From Ephemerocybe angulata (taxonomy: Eukaryota > Basidiomycota > Agaricomycetes > Agaricales > Psathyrellaceae), in NCBI GenBank assembly GCA_013368325.1, contig JAACJK010000168.1, positions 1 to 64,000 on the forward strand: 64,000 nucleotides of DNA. The letters are read 5' to 3'. A program made the translations under genes and the position numbers. Of the stretch, positions 35,101 to 45,006 are shown in pieces. The notes under the pieces are model-generated. The model had not been told where the DNA came from, made no database searches, and saw only the letters and a program-made list of their open reading frames with translations. Within the stretch, counting starts at the first letter, position 1; the number at the start of each line of letters is the position of its first letter.

Positions 35101-38100
35101 GAGAACACTTTGAAAAACATAAAACAGCAAGTAAATATCGATCTTGGATACTCACGGCAATTGTCGCTATCCTAGTGTACAAAAATCGAGACTTGGAACG
35201 AAACTAAGACGCCGAGAGACATCCATACATCTCCGGAAACGTAGCTGATATATCACAAGTCCTCACATTAAAAATACGCTACGGGACATGCAGTCTGATA
35301 GACTTACACACTAACCTCGTAAATACTCACCATAGGTAGGGCTAATCCGCCTTATCTCAAGCATTCAGACGTTCCCGTGAAATAAAGTCCACAACACAGT
35401 CAAACCAACCCAAAACCCGACGAACGAAACTCGCAATACCAATTCGCAGCCCAATCATCCATGAACTAAATCTACCATTCTACAAGTTCAATCGAGTCTC
35501 CACACCCACCTACACAACCTCGCCACCCACCCATACCACCAAACATCACCGGCCCCTGCCAGAGGCCTCGCCCATCCTCACCGCACTCGGACCCAAGCCA
35601 TCTATCCATCGGCATGCACGCTCAACCAACGCACGTCCTGACTCGGCAACGCACCGCAATGTCAAGCGCAAACTCACGCTGTCTGCCGGACATACTTGCG
35701 CATGCGGAGTGGCATTGGGAGCCAGTCTCCACACACAGTCTCACGCCTTGACATATCCGTCGGGTACGCCAATCTGGAAAGCACGAACTCGTCGGTTCTT
35801 CCACCTCCGACCCGTGCAAGCGTCAACTAGTCAAAATGATGCTGGGCATGCATTCTCGGAGAACCGAAAATCACCCAAGTCTCCCCAAAATCGGGGGTGA
35901 TGATCTCATGCACGTACCTATCTTGATGACTTCGACTCAAGCTCACTCACGCACCATGATCTAACTACGCTACCCTATCCTACATACGAAGTACGTAGAT
36001 CAATATATACCATTCCTCCCGTCGCCCGCACGGACACCGCGAAATGATCAAACTAAACAGAATTTACGTGAGTGACGGGAAACGGGAGAGATGTGGCAGG
36101 ACTTACCCAATGCGGTGACCGACGGCGCAGCGACATCTGGAACAATATCTCGTCAGCGGAGATCCGAAACGACGGTGCTCGAAAACATACCGGCACGTCA
36201 AAGGGAGCCGAGCACAGCGAGGACGAGATGCGCTCGCAGATGGGCAGCGAGGGACGGCCGGGTCTCGACGTCGAAGCATGGGCTCTCGACATGTAGAAGG
36301 TGTTAGCGGGCAAACGGAGGCGAAGAAATTTGACAAACGCACCTTTGGCCAGTCTAAACGCACTCCTCGAGCCATTCCCTTCGACGACATAGAGCGAGCT
36401 ATGGTAGAGAGAGTCAGCGATGAAGGAAAGGAATGCAAGTGGTACTCAGCTTTACGGTGCGAGCTATGCGAACGAAACGGCCCCGAGTACGGCGTCGACG
36501 ACAGCGAATGGTGACTTCGATGGTCCGGGAGGTAGGGAGGTTGAAGTGTTGGGGACGGGGGGATGCTGGCGCGCTGAAGGTGGTCGAGAAGTGGGAGAGT
36601 GGTGAGTGCGTTGTGACGTGCGAATCTGACTGGGATGCTCACCTTCTCGAAGTACTGACTCTGGAGTGAATGACCTAGTCGATGAGTCTGGTAAGCGAGG
36701 GATGAATAAAGATGAGCAAGTCGACTCACCTCTGGAGACGATGCTGAGCGTGGGTTGGGGTGACGATGGCTGTCGAAGTCAATGAGAGTGAGCGAAAGAG
36801 GGACATGCTGAGCAAGGAGTATGACTTACTAGGCATCGTCGTCGACAACGAGCACCGTGTAACGAGGGAGAGAGAGGGATGAGAGTAGAGAGGGAACAGA
36901 GTGGGGGAAAGGGAAGAAAGGAATGTGGGGGATGAAAAGAGAGAGCGTGGGGATATAAACAAAACGAACGGGAGACGGAGTGTGACTGATGCGGACGCAT
37001 CAGTCACGCATTACGCTGGCTGTTGGAGAACGGACTTAGCGCCGTGAGGACGCGCGGCCCGCGGGATCACAGCGCTCGTCCACCGAGTTCGGCGGTCCTC
37101 TGGTATCCAGGAAAAGCAATAGATAGACGATAAAGATATTGGCGGGATGTGCTCAGCGCGATTCTGAGATAGAAACCTGGATAGGTGAAGCCATGAGACC
37201 GCGATTCAGAGCGTCGTGGATCGCACCTGAGTCCAATCCTTTACACCTACATCGCACTTCCCTTCGCCCTCATCCCCGCACACCATCCACATTTCATTGC
37301 AGCATCATCTCAAGGCTAATATCCCGCCTCACACATCCCGTTTAACACAGAACATCACACACACTCAAATCATCTCAACGTTCGATTCCCAGATTCGCTT
37401 GCTCAGATCCATCTAGTGACATGCGATTCGCGCCATGCACTATTGTCCCCAACGAGCAAGTCCAAGCGAATATGTACCACATTGAATACAGACGTCTCGT
37501 GGGATACGGCCTAGTTAATCAATTTGGTAAGCGCCAAGTCTTCGCGTACCTGAAAACGAACCTCCTGAAGGTGAAACGCACGGAACTACGGGATGAGGAT
37601 GGCGAGCGGGGAATTCGAACAACTGGAGTTCGTTCACCGAGATGCTTTGGATTGCTCATCGAGATTCGTGAGTCCAGAGATATCAAGTTCTGCGTGCATC
37701 TCCTGAAACGAAGTATCATGAAAGGCGAACTAAGATTTAGAAACAGTGAGTACGCTCCGTGCTCCTCCCGCTCACCCCATTCAACAACTCCCTGAGCTTA
37801 GAATCTGCATTCTTCCTTGACACAATCCTGACAGCTGTCAGGTAATATACGGCAGTCTATTCTTGGTGTGAGAGAATCTGGGACTATAGGTCTGAATTAA
37901 GTTGAGATTGGGTACGTATGCGTAGGTTACGCGGATATGGCACATATACTGTCTCAAAAATATCGATAAAATCAAGGGTTTTTCGTACATGTTTGAGCCA
38001 TTTTGCCGTACTATTCCTACACGTTGGCCCAAATCAATAAGATTGATTTACGAACACCTTCGTTCTGAGTCGATTATTCGTGCACCCCATTTTGAGGCAT

Positions 38101-38754
38101 TTTCATACGTGTTCTTAGAGTAGTAAAATTATCAGACACATTGCAGCTTTGCGCAAATCGTGATAACTCGCACACCTTTGTGAGGAGCTGTTAATATTGT
38201 ACATGTTTGGTTTAGGGGCTGTCGTCGAGCCCTGGCTATGCTGTCGCGTCGCGTCGAGCTGTCAGGATTGGCTTCCGTTGTCCCCTGTTCTTCCTGATCC
38301 CCGTCCTCCATTCTCATTATGCCAGAGCTCATTGAGTGTACCTCACCCATACCTCTGTACAAGATACCCAAAGACCGAATAGACTGTTATTCGCAAGGTT
38401 CCGAAGAGTGTGAGTTCAATATTGTGGTCCTCGGCGTGCCTCTCTCATTTCTGGGACTAACATGCTCCTACAGAATAGGAAGTTCTCTCTCGCACTCGGA
38501 ATTGAATGCGAGAGGTTTGTTCTCGCATTCCTTTCACTCGACCAACTGTTCCAGGTGGGTGGATAAGCCGAAGTCGCGCAGAAAGATGGGCGCCTAACCA
38601 AAATCACATTCTGCGCAGCCAATTTGGGCGACCAGTCGATCGGGTCTCGACTTGAGCCCGTTTACGTGGCTGGTAAATGTTTGGGCTTCTCGAAGGGGTA
38701 GCAGTATGGAACATTGGATAGAGGCGAACTGGGCCGCAAGCCGCATGGATTTAG
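32124..38754. repeat. 6.6-kb tandem duplication, copy 2
   Basis: Head-to-tail repeat of 25497-32122. One extra T (32123) lies between the copies and matches neither parental flank. The block ends at TTAG (38751-38754), after which sequence absent from copy 1 continues. It carries the 4-bp ACAT that copy 1 lacks and the 10.95-kb copy shares. Confidence 0.93.
32307..34056 (-). pseudogene. ATG18 copy 2, 3'-truncated
   Basis: Exons 1-5 correspond to 34010-34056, 33887-33960, 33724-33839, 33006-33679 and 32307-32435 with no visible lesion; start, splice sites and the FRRG motif are kept. Exons 6 and 7 are missing because the duplicated block starts inside intron 5 (32124); beyond it lies unrelated flank. 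The encoded product would stop after [13 protein letters not shown] and lose the strands that close the propeller, so it is unlikely to be a working Atg18. Confidence 0.9.
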
Positions 38755-39366
38755 CAGCTGCTGCCATTCGCGATGCTAATCATGTTTGGGTGGGTTTGGG
38801 GGCATACACGGTCAACAAGATTCTTTTTCTTGCTGGTACGTGTAGTTCCCAAGGCCAGGCATATGACATCGGTGCTTACCTTGATAACCAGGCATATAAG
38901 CGCCCTCAGCGCCTTTTTGGGAAACCTCACATCACTCCACCGTGATTGCACCGTGACTGCTTCAATGTTCGCTCAGCATCTGTGTAGAGGAGTAGAGGAT
39001 AACTTATAAGCCATGCCATACCAGGAACATGTTAGGAGTCTACCAGCTCACTATCCCTCTGCCAGCACGCTAGCTCGACCCCTCCTACCTGCCTGTTATG
39101 AGCTACTGGCCCACGCTGGCTCAACACCCCGCAACATGTGCGTTTGAGGCTATCAAATATTGCAATATAGACGTGAGTGAATACGGTAATTAACAGACAT
39201 GTGTGAATAATGTGCTCGTGTTGGACCATGTACGAAAATGTCCCATTTTATAACATGTCGCAATTTGAGCCCAATTGAGCGAACTTGCGAAGGTGCATGA
39301 TAAATACGTGAAAAAATCTGTACCTGTATGAAAATCAATTTTGAGACAATATATGCGCCATACGCG
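37930..39366. mobile_element. Block bounded by imperfect inverted repeats (possible DNA transposon relic)
   Basis: CGCGGATATGGCACATATAC at 37930, running on to GTCTCAAAA, is matched in reverse complement at 39337-39366 (TTTTGAGACAATATATGCGC, then CATACGCG) with about four mismatches over 30 bp. The 1.4 kb between has no transposase. No clean target duplication was identified. The left repeat also occurs alone in the first 6.6-kb copy (31298-31328), and the whole block recurs at 48880-50316. A non-autonomous element is one reading; chance or a local inversion cannot be excluded. Confidence 0.35.
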
Positions 39367-40574
39367 GATGAGGACTTGATAGCTCGGGGAATTCCATTCA
39401 CTGCAGCGTAGACGGACCTACTCGGGGTTCACATTTACTTTCGCAGCTGTAAGTCCTGTACATACTCATAACCAGCCATCTAGTCTAATCAGTCCCGCGT
39501 GAAATGACTGGAGTATACATTCGAGTCCAGGCGCTTGTACCCGGTCACACCGCCCTTCAAAGCCATTCTCGTAGGAATCCTCCGATCTGACAGTTCTGAT
39601 TGTCTATTTAAACACTGTACTTACATAACGTAAGTACGTACTTACGCATGATGCATGGTGTTCTCTTGGCTATCTGAGCACCCATTGTCCTGTGAACTCG
39701 GTGTTGGAGACGACCGCTTTGACAATGACGGGTGAGTTCCGGCATATTGAAGTCATTCCATTGAGTTAAACGGAAAATAGCGGGTCCGTATGTAGTTAAT
39801 CGGTCAGTAAGGACTGTATATAAGGCCTAAATAGATTGGCTGGCCCACAAATCGACGGAGAAATCGAGGACGAGGATAGAAGCCCACGGGCGCTTAATTC
39901 CACAAAAGTTCAACGTCCCGGCTTTCCGGTCGATTTGATCGCATTAATTGAATATATTAATAGACTATCTACTACATTCGTCGCCTGTGACATGCGTTGC
40001 TACGCTGTGCCGGGGATATGCCCTGTGAATTGAACCATCGCGCCCGAAGAGGCGCAAAGTTCAACTTCGGAGCTCGGTTCCGACCACTTACGGGATAACT
40101 ACGTATACTAATACTACAGGGATAATGAAAATGTAACATCTACTGACTATCTCACAGCGGTAGCATCGGGGAGACTGTCAGAACCTGAGCGCGCAACGAC
40201 GGAGGAAGGGGCCGTGTCCGATTTACCTCGAGGGTGGCTGGCGTAGGCGTGCTGCCACCTCTCCACGCCAACCTGGGGTGACACAATGTGCCTGATGTAT
40301 ATTGATTTTGAGTACACGCAGCATCGCCAAATTGAGAATAACCGGACTTACCGAGATCGACAGCGTGCGATGCCGATGTCCAAGCAAACCTGAAATGTCA
40401 AGGTCAGAATCTGGTCGAAATGGGGGGCGAGAGTGACGTACCATGCAGGATAGGCGCAAATTCCCGAACACCTGATAGGATCTCCATGAGCGGGCGACGA
40501 GATCTAAAATAGTCCTCGCTTACCAGATGGGCGAGAAGACATCGCTTGAAACAAATCTCGGTCGCGGGATGACG
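38755..40574. other. Non-coding, no gene seen
   Basis: AT-richer sequence with only short frames. It includes the right-hand inverted repeat at 39337-39366 and an 18-bp perfect palindrome at 39629-39646. The same stretch recurs at 49705-51524. Confidence 0.45.
39629..39646. repeat. 18-bp perfect palindrome
   Basis: CGTAAGTACGTACTTACG is its own reverse complement, and a partial half (CTTACATAACG) lies just to its left. The identical copy is at 50579-50596. Confidence 0.8.
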
Positions 40575-42300
40575 AAATAACACCGAAAATTAGGAACGAA
40601 CGCGAGCTCTGAGAAAACGATGGTACGTACATGCTCTAGCCCTTGGTAGTTTTCGCAACATCTGCGGTACGCTCGTCAGCACGCCAAATGGGGAATAACG
40701 AGACCGGGCGTAACGAAACGAGAACTCCAGCCTGGCGGTGGAAACATGGTATGGCACTGTAACGACAGAAATAAATCCCGCGAGCAGCGGGAATGTCGAA
40801 AGGGGACTGCATGACGCGGGAATCCCAGAAGGTGAGTTGGCGAGATACCGGAATATCAGCCAAATCGGGAAATGTCAAAGCAACCGGCAATGACGAAACG
40901 ACAAACCTGCGTGCGCCCAGGAACTCTAAATTCCCGAATCTAGTTGGAGATGATAGATAAATGGTCCGAACTCCCTGTCAAATTAAAGTCAGTGAGAACG
41001 GCGCAGCCGGAGGTGAGCGACAAATCAAACCTTGGCGGGGATGACGAAGTAGCCATAGAAATGCGTCCCGCGAGCGACGGGTCAGGTTGTGTCCATTCTT
41101 GGACCGGGTGATAAACGACGCCTGTCGGTGATTGTTGTGGGAGTTGCGGTGCCTCTTGAGTGTCGTACTTCGAGGCTGGGGTGGCGGGGATAATGGAACC
41201 AGAACAGAAATGAATCCGGAGAGCAAGGTGGCGATCTGAGAGGGGGATACGAAACGAGATACGCACCTGGGTCCTGGACAGACTCTAATGTGGGTGCATC
41301 TGTACGAATCCAACCCGATGCACCGATGTTCCGCCATCTTCGTCAAAAGGTGTGTTCGCGTTGCGATCCCTAGTTTCCCGCTCAGTACGGGAGGTCTTGA
41401 AGGTCGAGTAAGGTCGTATGACACCTGCGTTTGCGCCGACGCAATAGAAATGGATCCGGCGGCCGAGGTTCTGTGGTAGTACCACCAAGTCAGACGTAGG
41501 GTGCCGCTAAAAAGACGACGTACCAGGGAGCCGCAACATTCGAACAAAAGCTGGATAAGAGTCTTGAGGCACGAGCGCCCAACGGGCGCTCGTGGTGTTG
41601 ACGCGGCGAAGTGCGATTGCGCCGACGCAACAGAATTGGATCCGGCGAGCGACATCCTGTAAAGAGACCAGGTGAGCTGTAAGGTGAGAGGCGGTATACG
41701 ACGCACAGAGATGCTCTTGGGGTGCTCGTGAACTCGAGAGGTAGGGTGCGTTCGCGCCGAGGCAACAGAAATAATTCCGGCAAGCGGGTTGCTGCGAACG
41801 ACCCATGTCAGAAGCTCTCTGACTGAGGAAGAGGAGCGTACCGGTGTGCTGGAAATGGTCGAGTACCATGAACGTTGGTACTCGTAGTTCTGAGCTCGAG
41901 GCACGAGTGCCCGTAGGGCACTCGTGGTGTTGACGTGGCGTCGTGCGATTGCGCCGACGCAACAGAAATGATTCCGGCGAGAGCTGTGCTGGCACCCGAC
42001 AAGGTCAACGAACTAGAGAGAGGTAAAGAGGTACGTACCGCTGAGCTTGAGGCGTCGAGGGCTGCGAGAGCGGGCGCTTGAAGTCGTGGAACGTCCCGAC
42101 ACGATATATCATCTTCCGGAAAACGGGGTAAGTACGAGTGACGACGAGCATGGCGAGCGCACTCACGGTGAGTAGAGGAGATGCGAAACCAGATGACGGG
42201 CGTAGTGGTGTCGATTCAGCTCGTTGCTGGAGACGTGTATGATGAAGTAACGACAGAACGACGTCCGGCGAGCGACGTGTAGACAGTGATGGGGAAGAGG
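40575..42300 (-). repeat. Tandem exon/intron-like cassette array, copy A
   Basis: A core related to GCGCCGACGCAACAGAAAT followed by a TTCCGGCGAGCG word occurs near 40757, 41040, 41190, 41432, 41619, 41753, 41950 and 42244, at spacings of about 130-290 bp. On the minus strand most units have the same order: a donor (GTACGT or GTGCGT), a CTGAC/CTCAC branch-like word, a CAG acceptor 5-10 nt before the core, and then 100-150 nt of fairly open sequence. Open minus frames of up to 308 codons (40978-41904) run through exons and introns alike. No domain recognised. It could be a multi-exon gene grown by exon duplication or a satellite that carries splice signals. Confidence 0.55.
41570..41594. repeat. 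Hairpin with 11-bp stem in the cassette array
   Basis: CACGAGCGCCC, a 3-nt loop AAC, and the exact complement. A second cassette has CACGAGTGCCC, GTA and its complement at 41902-41926: both arms changed together. Copies at 52520-52544 and 52852-52876. Confidence 0.7.
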
Positions 42301-43222
42301 AAAGTGGGGAATAAACTAACGCTAGTCCAGAGTCGTACCAGAGACTCTGAGCCGGGAGAGTCAGCCGAGGATGGTCAGCGGAATGATGATGAATCGCAGG
42401 AGCCGAAACGCGCCCATGCAGGGGCGGGATGTATTGATTCAACATCATATCGGACGGAGCTAAACGTCGTGAGGGCTCGCTCTGTCTCTGCCTTCGCTAT
42501 ACCTCATTCTTGTAGTGTAGAAAACCAATGAGATATATGTGAGCACAAACATCGTCCCAGCGAATGAGACGAACAGACGCATGGACAATGAGTCCAAGCA
42601 AAGGAGCGAAGGTATCGCCACGGCGGTACGTCCATTCTAAGCCTGACAGGGAGTACGGCGTTAACTACGGCATGCATTGCGGAGTCTCGACTTCGTTACC
42701 ACATACCCGTCCGCCTTCTGCAGTCCAGAGGGCCTTCATTCGGTCCTAGTTTCAATGTTAAAGACACGCACGTAGATATACACACCAGCGGAGGACTCCT
42801 CGTATAACCCCCAACGAACGGCGAGCGACGAGACGGATTACAGCTTAGCGGGGGCATTGTGTACATCACGATATCATTGAATAGTCTATTATGTTTGACA
42901 TACTGTACATAAACTGTCAAAATAAAACTACCGACTCCCCGACGAGCATACCCAAGGAAGTCGATGTACTCGTCCTCCCTCTCAAATATTTAGAGCAGAC
43001 GCTCGATGCAGCGACGTGCGGCGTTCACGAGCTCTAGAGACAAGGGAGGGAGGAGGGCGGAGGAGGGCGCAAACGGAAGAGGACGTAAGCGAGAGAGAGA
43101 CGCACCGGCAAAGGGGAAGCGAGATGATGGGGTAGCGACGAGCGCGACATCCCGCTCGCTATCCCCGAGACTTTGTTGAATGCAGGTCACGTTCTACGCA
43201 AATAGCGTCAACGTAACGGAGG
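42301..43222. other. Non-coding, no gene seen
   Basis: Short frames only, none convincing. Ends in a TATA-like word before the next open region. Identical at 53251-54172. Confidence 0.4.
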
Positions 43223-43230
43223 TATATAAG
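43223..43230 (+). promoter_or_regulatory. TATA-like box
   Basis: TATATAAG lies about 110 bp upstream of the ATG at 43334 with a pyrimidine-rich GTCGTCGTCGTCCC tract between, a plausible fungal core promoter. Identical at 54173-54180. Confidence 0.35.
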
Positions 43231-43333
43231 CTGGGGAACTCGCTTACCTCGACCCATATGCCGTCGTAATCCCTCCCGTCACGCTGTCCGTCGTCGTCGT
43301 CGTCCCTTCACCCTCGCTCGTCACCATGCTCAC

Positions 43334-43814
43334 ATGAGCTCTGCTCCAAGTCCGTCGCCATCCTCCAGCTCTCGCACTGGCCGTCGTCGTGGTGAGTCGT
43401 CGTCGTCGCCGTGTCCCCACTCATGTCGTTGCCCTTGGACTCGCCCACTTCGATTTACGCACCATCCCATCGCCGCACCCATGGCGTATCCACCCTCGCC
43501 GTCGCGTCACACAACTCTCTCACCCTATGCACCACACCTGCCAACTACTTCGCACCTACGTACCTCCGACTGCTCAGTCGCACTCCCAGCCGTCCTTCCA
43601 CCATCCGCCGTCGTTCTCGTCATCCATCACCCCCGATATTCTCCCCCAACCCATGGCCGTAATGCACCATAGCCCCATCGACCTCTCCATCCCACGTCCT
43701 TCGTCAACCGTCGCCGCTACCTCTGCCCGACTCCCGACGTGCTCGCCTCCCGACCGCCGTCGTCTCCATCTTCCCGCCCGTAGTCAGTCGTCTAGCGTAG
43801 CGTACCTGTCGTAG
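43334..43814 (+). CDS. Possible small Ser/Pro-rich protein, exon structure unresolved
   Basis: The ATG at 43334 opens MSSAPSPSPSSSSRTGRR, ending at a G/GTGAGT donor (43391). A downstream frame ending at 43814 contains the more protein-like SHSQPSFHHPPSFSSS and ILPQPMAVMHHSPIDLSIP. The phase between them does not match with the obvious acceptor at 43577, so another small exon or a shift is needed. No domain recognised. Identical at 54284-54764. Confidence 0.25.
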
Positions 43815-43832
43815 TCAGTAGAATACCCCCCA

Positions 43833-43880
43833 CGGCTCCGGCTCGCAGAGGACATGGCGTCCCTCTGCGCGCCGGAGCCG
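43833..43880. repeat. Long two-stem hairpin near the ATG18 breakpoint
   Basis: CGGCTCCGG and CCGGAGCCG form the outer stem, and CGCAGAGG with CCTCTGCG the inner stem, with a 10-nt loop. It lies about 110 bp beyond the 3' limit of ATG18 copy 3 and downstream of the Ser/Pro-rich frame; it could be a transcript 3'-end structure. Identical at 54783-54830. Confidence 0.7.
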
Positions 43881-43990
43881 ATAATGAAGGGGGGCGTGCG
43901 AAAAGACACCTATGAAAAAATGCTGAAAGTCTGTTTCATGAACGCCACAGCGTGATGAAGGATCGACATGAGTAACGAAACGGCACTCAC

Positions 43991-45006
43991 CCAATCAATA
44001 AACGCCTCGCGCCCCGTCGTACTCTCCCTCCCATCCAAACTCTCGCTCACACTCCTCGGACTCGCCTTGCCCCCCGTCGCACCCCCCAGCTTAAATATAT
44101 GCACCGTATCATGCGCACTGCTCACCGCCATCAGACTCCCCACCACATTAAAGTTGATGCTGTAGATCTTCGCCTCCCTTGTCCCGCGCCGGAACTGGTA
44201 TAGCTTCTCGGCGCCGGGGACGGACCAGACGCGGATGACGGTGCCCTTGTCGGAGGCGGTGGCGAGGAGGGTGCCGGTGCTGTTGAGGGCGAGGCACGAG
44301 ATGGGGGCCTTGTGCGCCTGGATGACGTTCGCGACTGTCAAGCTGCGTGTGCTGAACAGCAGCACGTCGCCGCTTGCCGGTGTCGGGCTCGGGGATGCGG
44401 AGGAGGAGGGCACGGGGGATGGGTAGGCGAGGTAGGACGAGTCGACGGAGGGCGAGAGCGCACAGATGGCGTCGGGGTTCGGCGTGGTCTCGATGACGTG
44501 CAGCAGGCGCATGTTGCTGATGTCGTAGATGTAGATCTCGGCTTCGAGCACGATGACGAGCGTCTTGCGGTTCATCTTGACGCTGAGGATGCTCGACGGG
44601 AACAGCAGCTCGCAGATCATGCTTTGCCGCTGCGCGGGGTGAGCGACGTTCACAGGGAGGACGGCGGACGGACCTTGGTGTTGACGATCTGCAGCTTCCG
44701 CGGACTGGACTGCGCCTGGTCCGCCGCGCCGACGAGCGCGATCAGCGACGTGCAGAACAGCATCTCCACAATGCCCCGCGCCCCGTCGTCTACACACATT
44801 CAGCCTCCTCCCACAAACAGTGACACTGGCACGCACTCATGGTGTAGACGCGCCCGAAGGGGTCGCAGTTGGTGATGCTGTACCCCCGCTTCGTGCCTAG
44901 AGAGATGCACCTGCGCCGGCCCGTGAGCAAGAGTCCCCGCCGCTGACACGCCCACGCACGAAAAGTCCTGGTTGAAGTTGGCGAAGAGCATGTTCCCGTC
45001 TGCCAT
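43991..45006 (-). pseudogene. ATG18 copy 3, chimeric and 3'-truncated
   Basis: Exons 1-3 and the 5' part of exon 4 (start 45006; exon 4 5' end 44629) match copies 1 and 2, while the 3' part of exon 4 matches copy 4. Copy-4-specific bases run up to G44228 and copy-2-like sequence continues from there rightward. The exon ends REAFIDW before a GTGAGT donor (43985-43990), replacing the [14 protein letters not shown] tail of copies 1-2. Exons 5-7 are absent, so about 292 residues remain and the propeller cannot close. FRRG and all 5' splice sites are intact. Confidence 0.9.

Larger units (their letters stand above)
33279..44228. repeat. 10,950-bp tandem unit, copy A
   Basis: Sequence from within ATG18 exon 4 of copy 2 to within exon 4 of copy 3. 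It repeats at 44229-55178 with a constant offset of 10,950; I saw no indel and noticed no substitution when comparing lines. The boundaries are set at the last copy-2/copy-3 difference (T33278 versus G44228). It contains the ATG18 5' exons and flank, the conserved block, the inverted-repeat-bounded block and the cassette array. Confidence 0.95.

Noticed and set aside
40978..41904. 308-codon minus frame (and copy at 51928-52854)
   Set aside because: It crosses several apparent introns of the cassette array, and its internal repeats follow the DNA units; not called as a single-exon gene.
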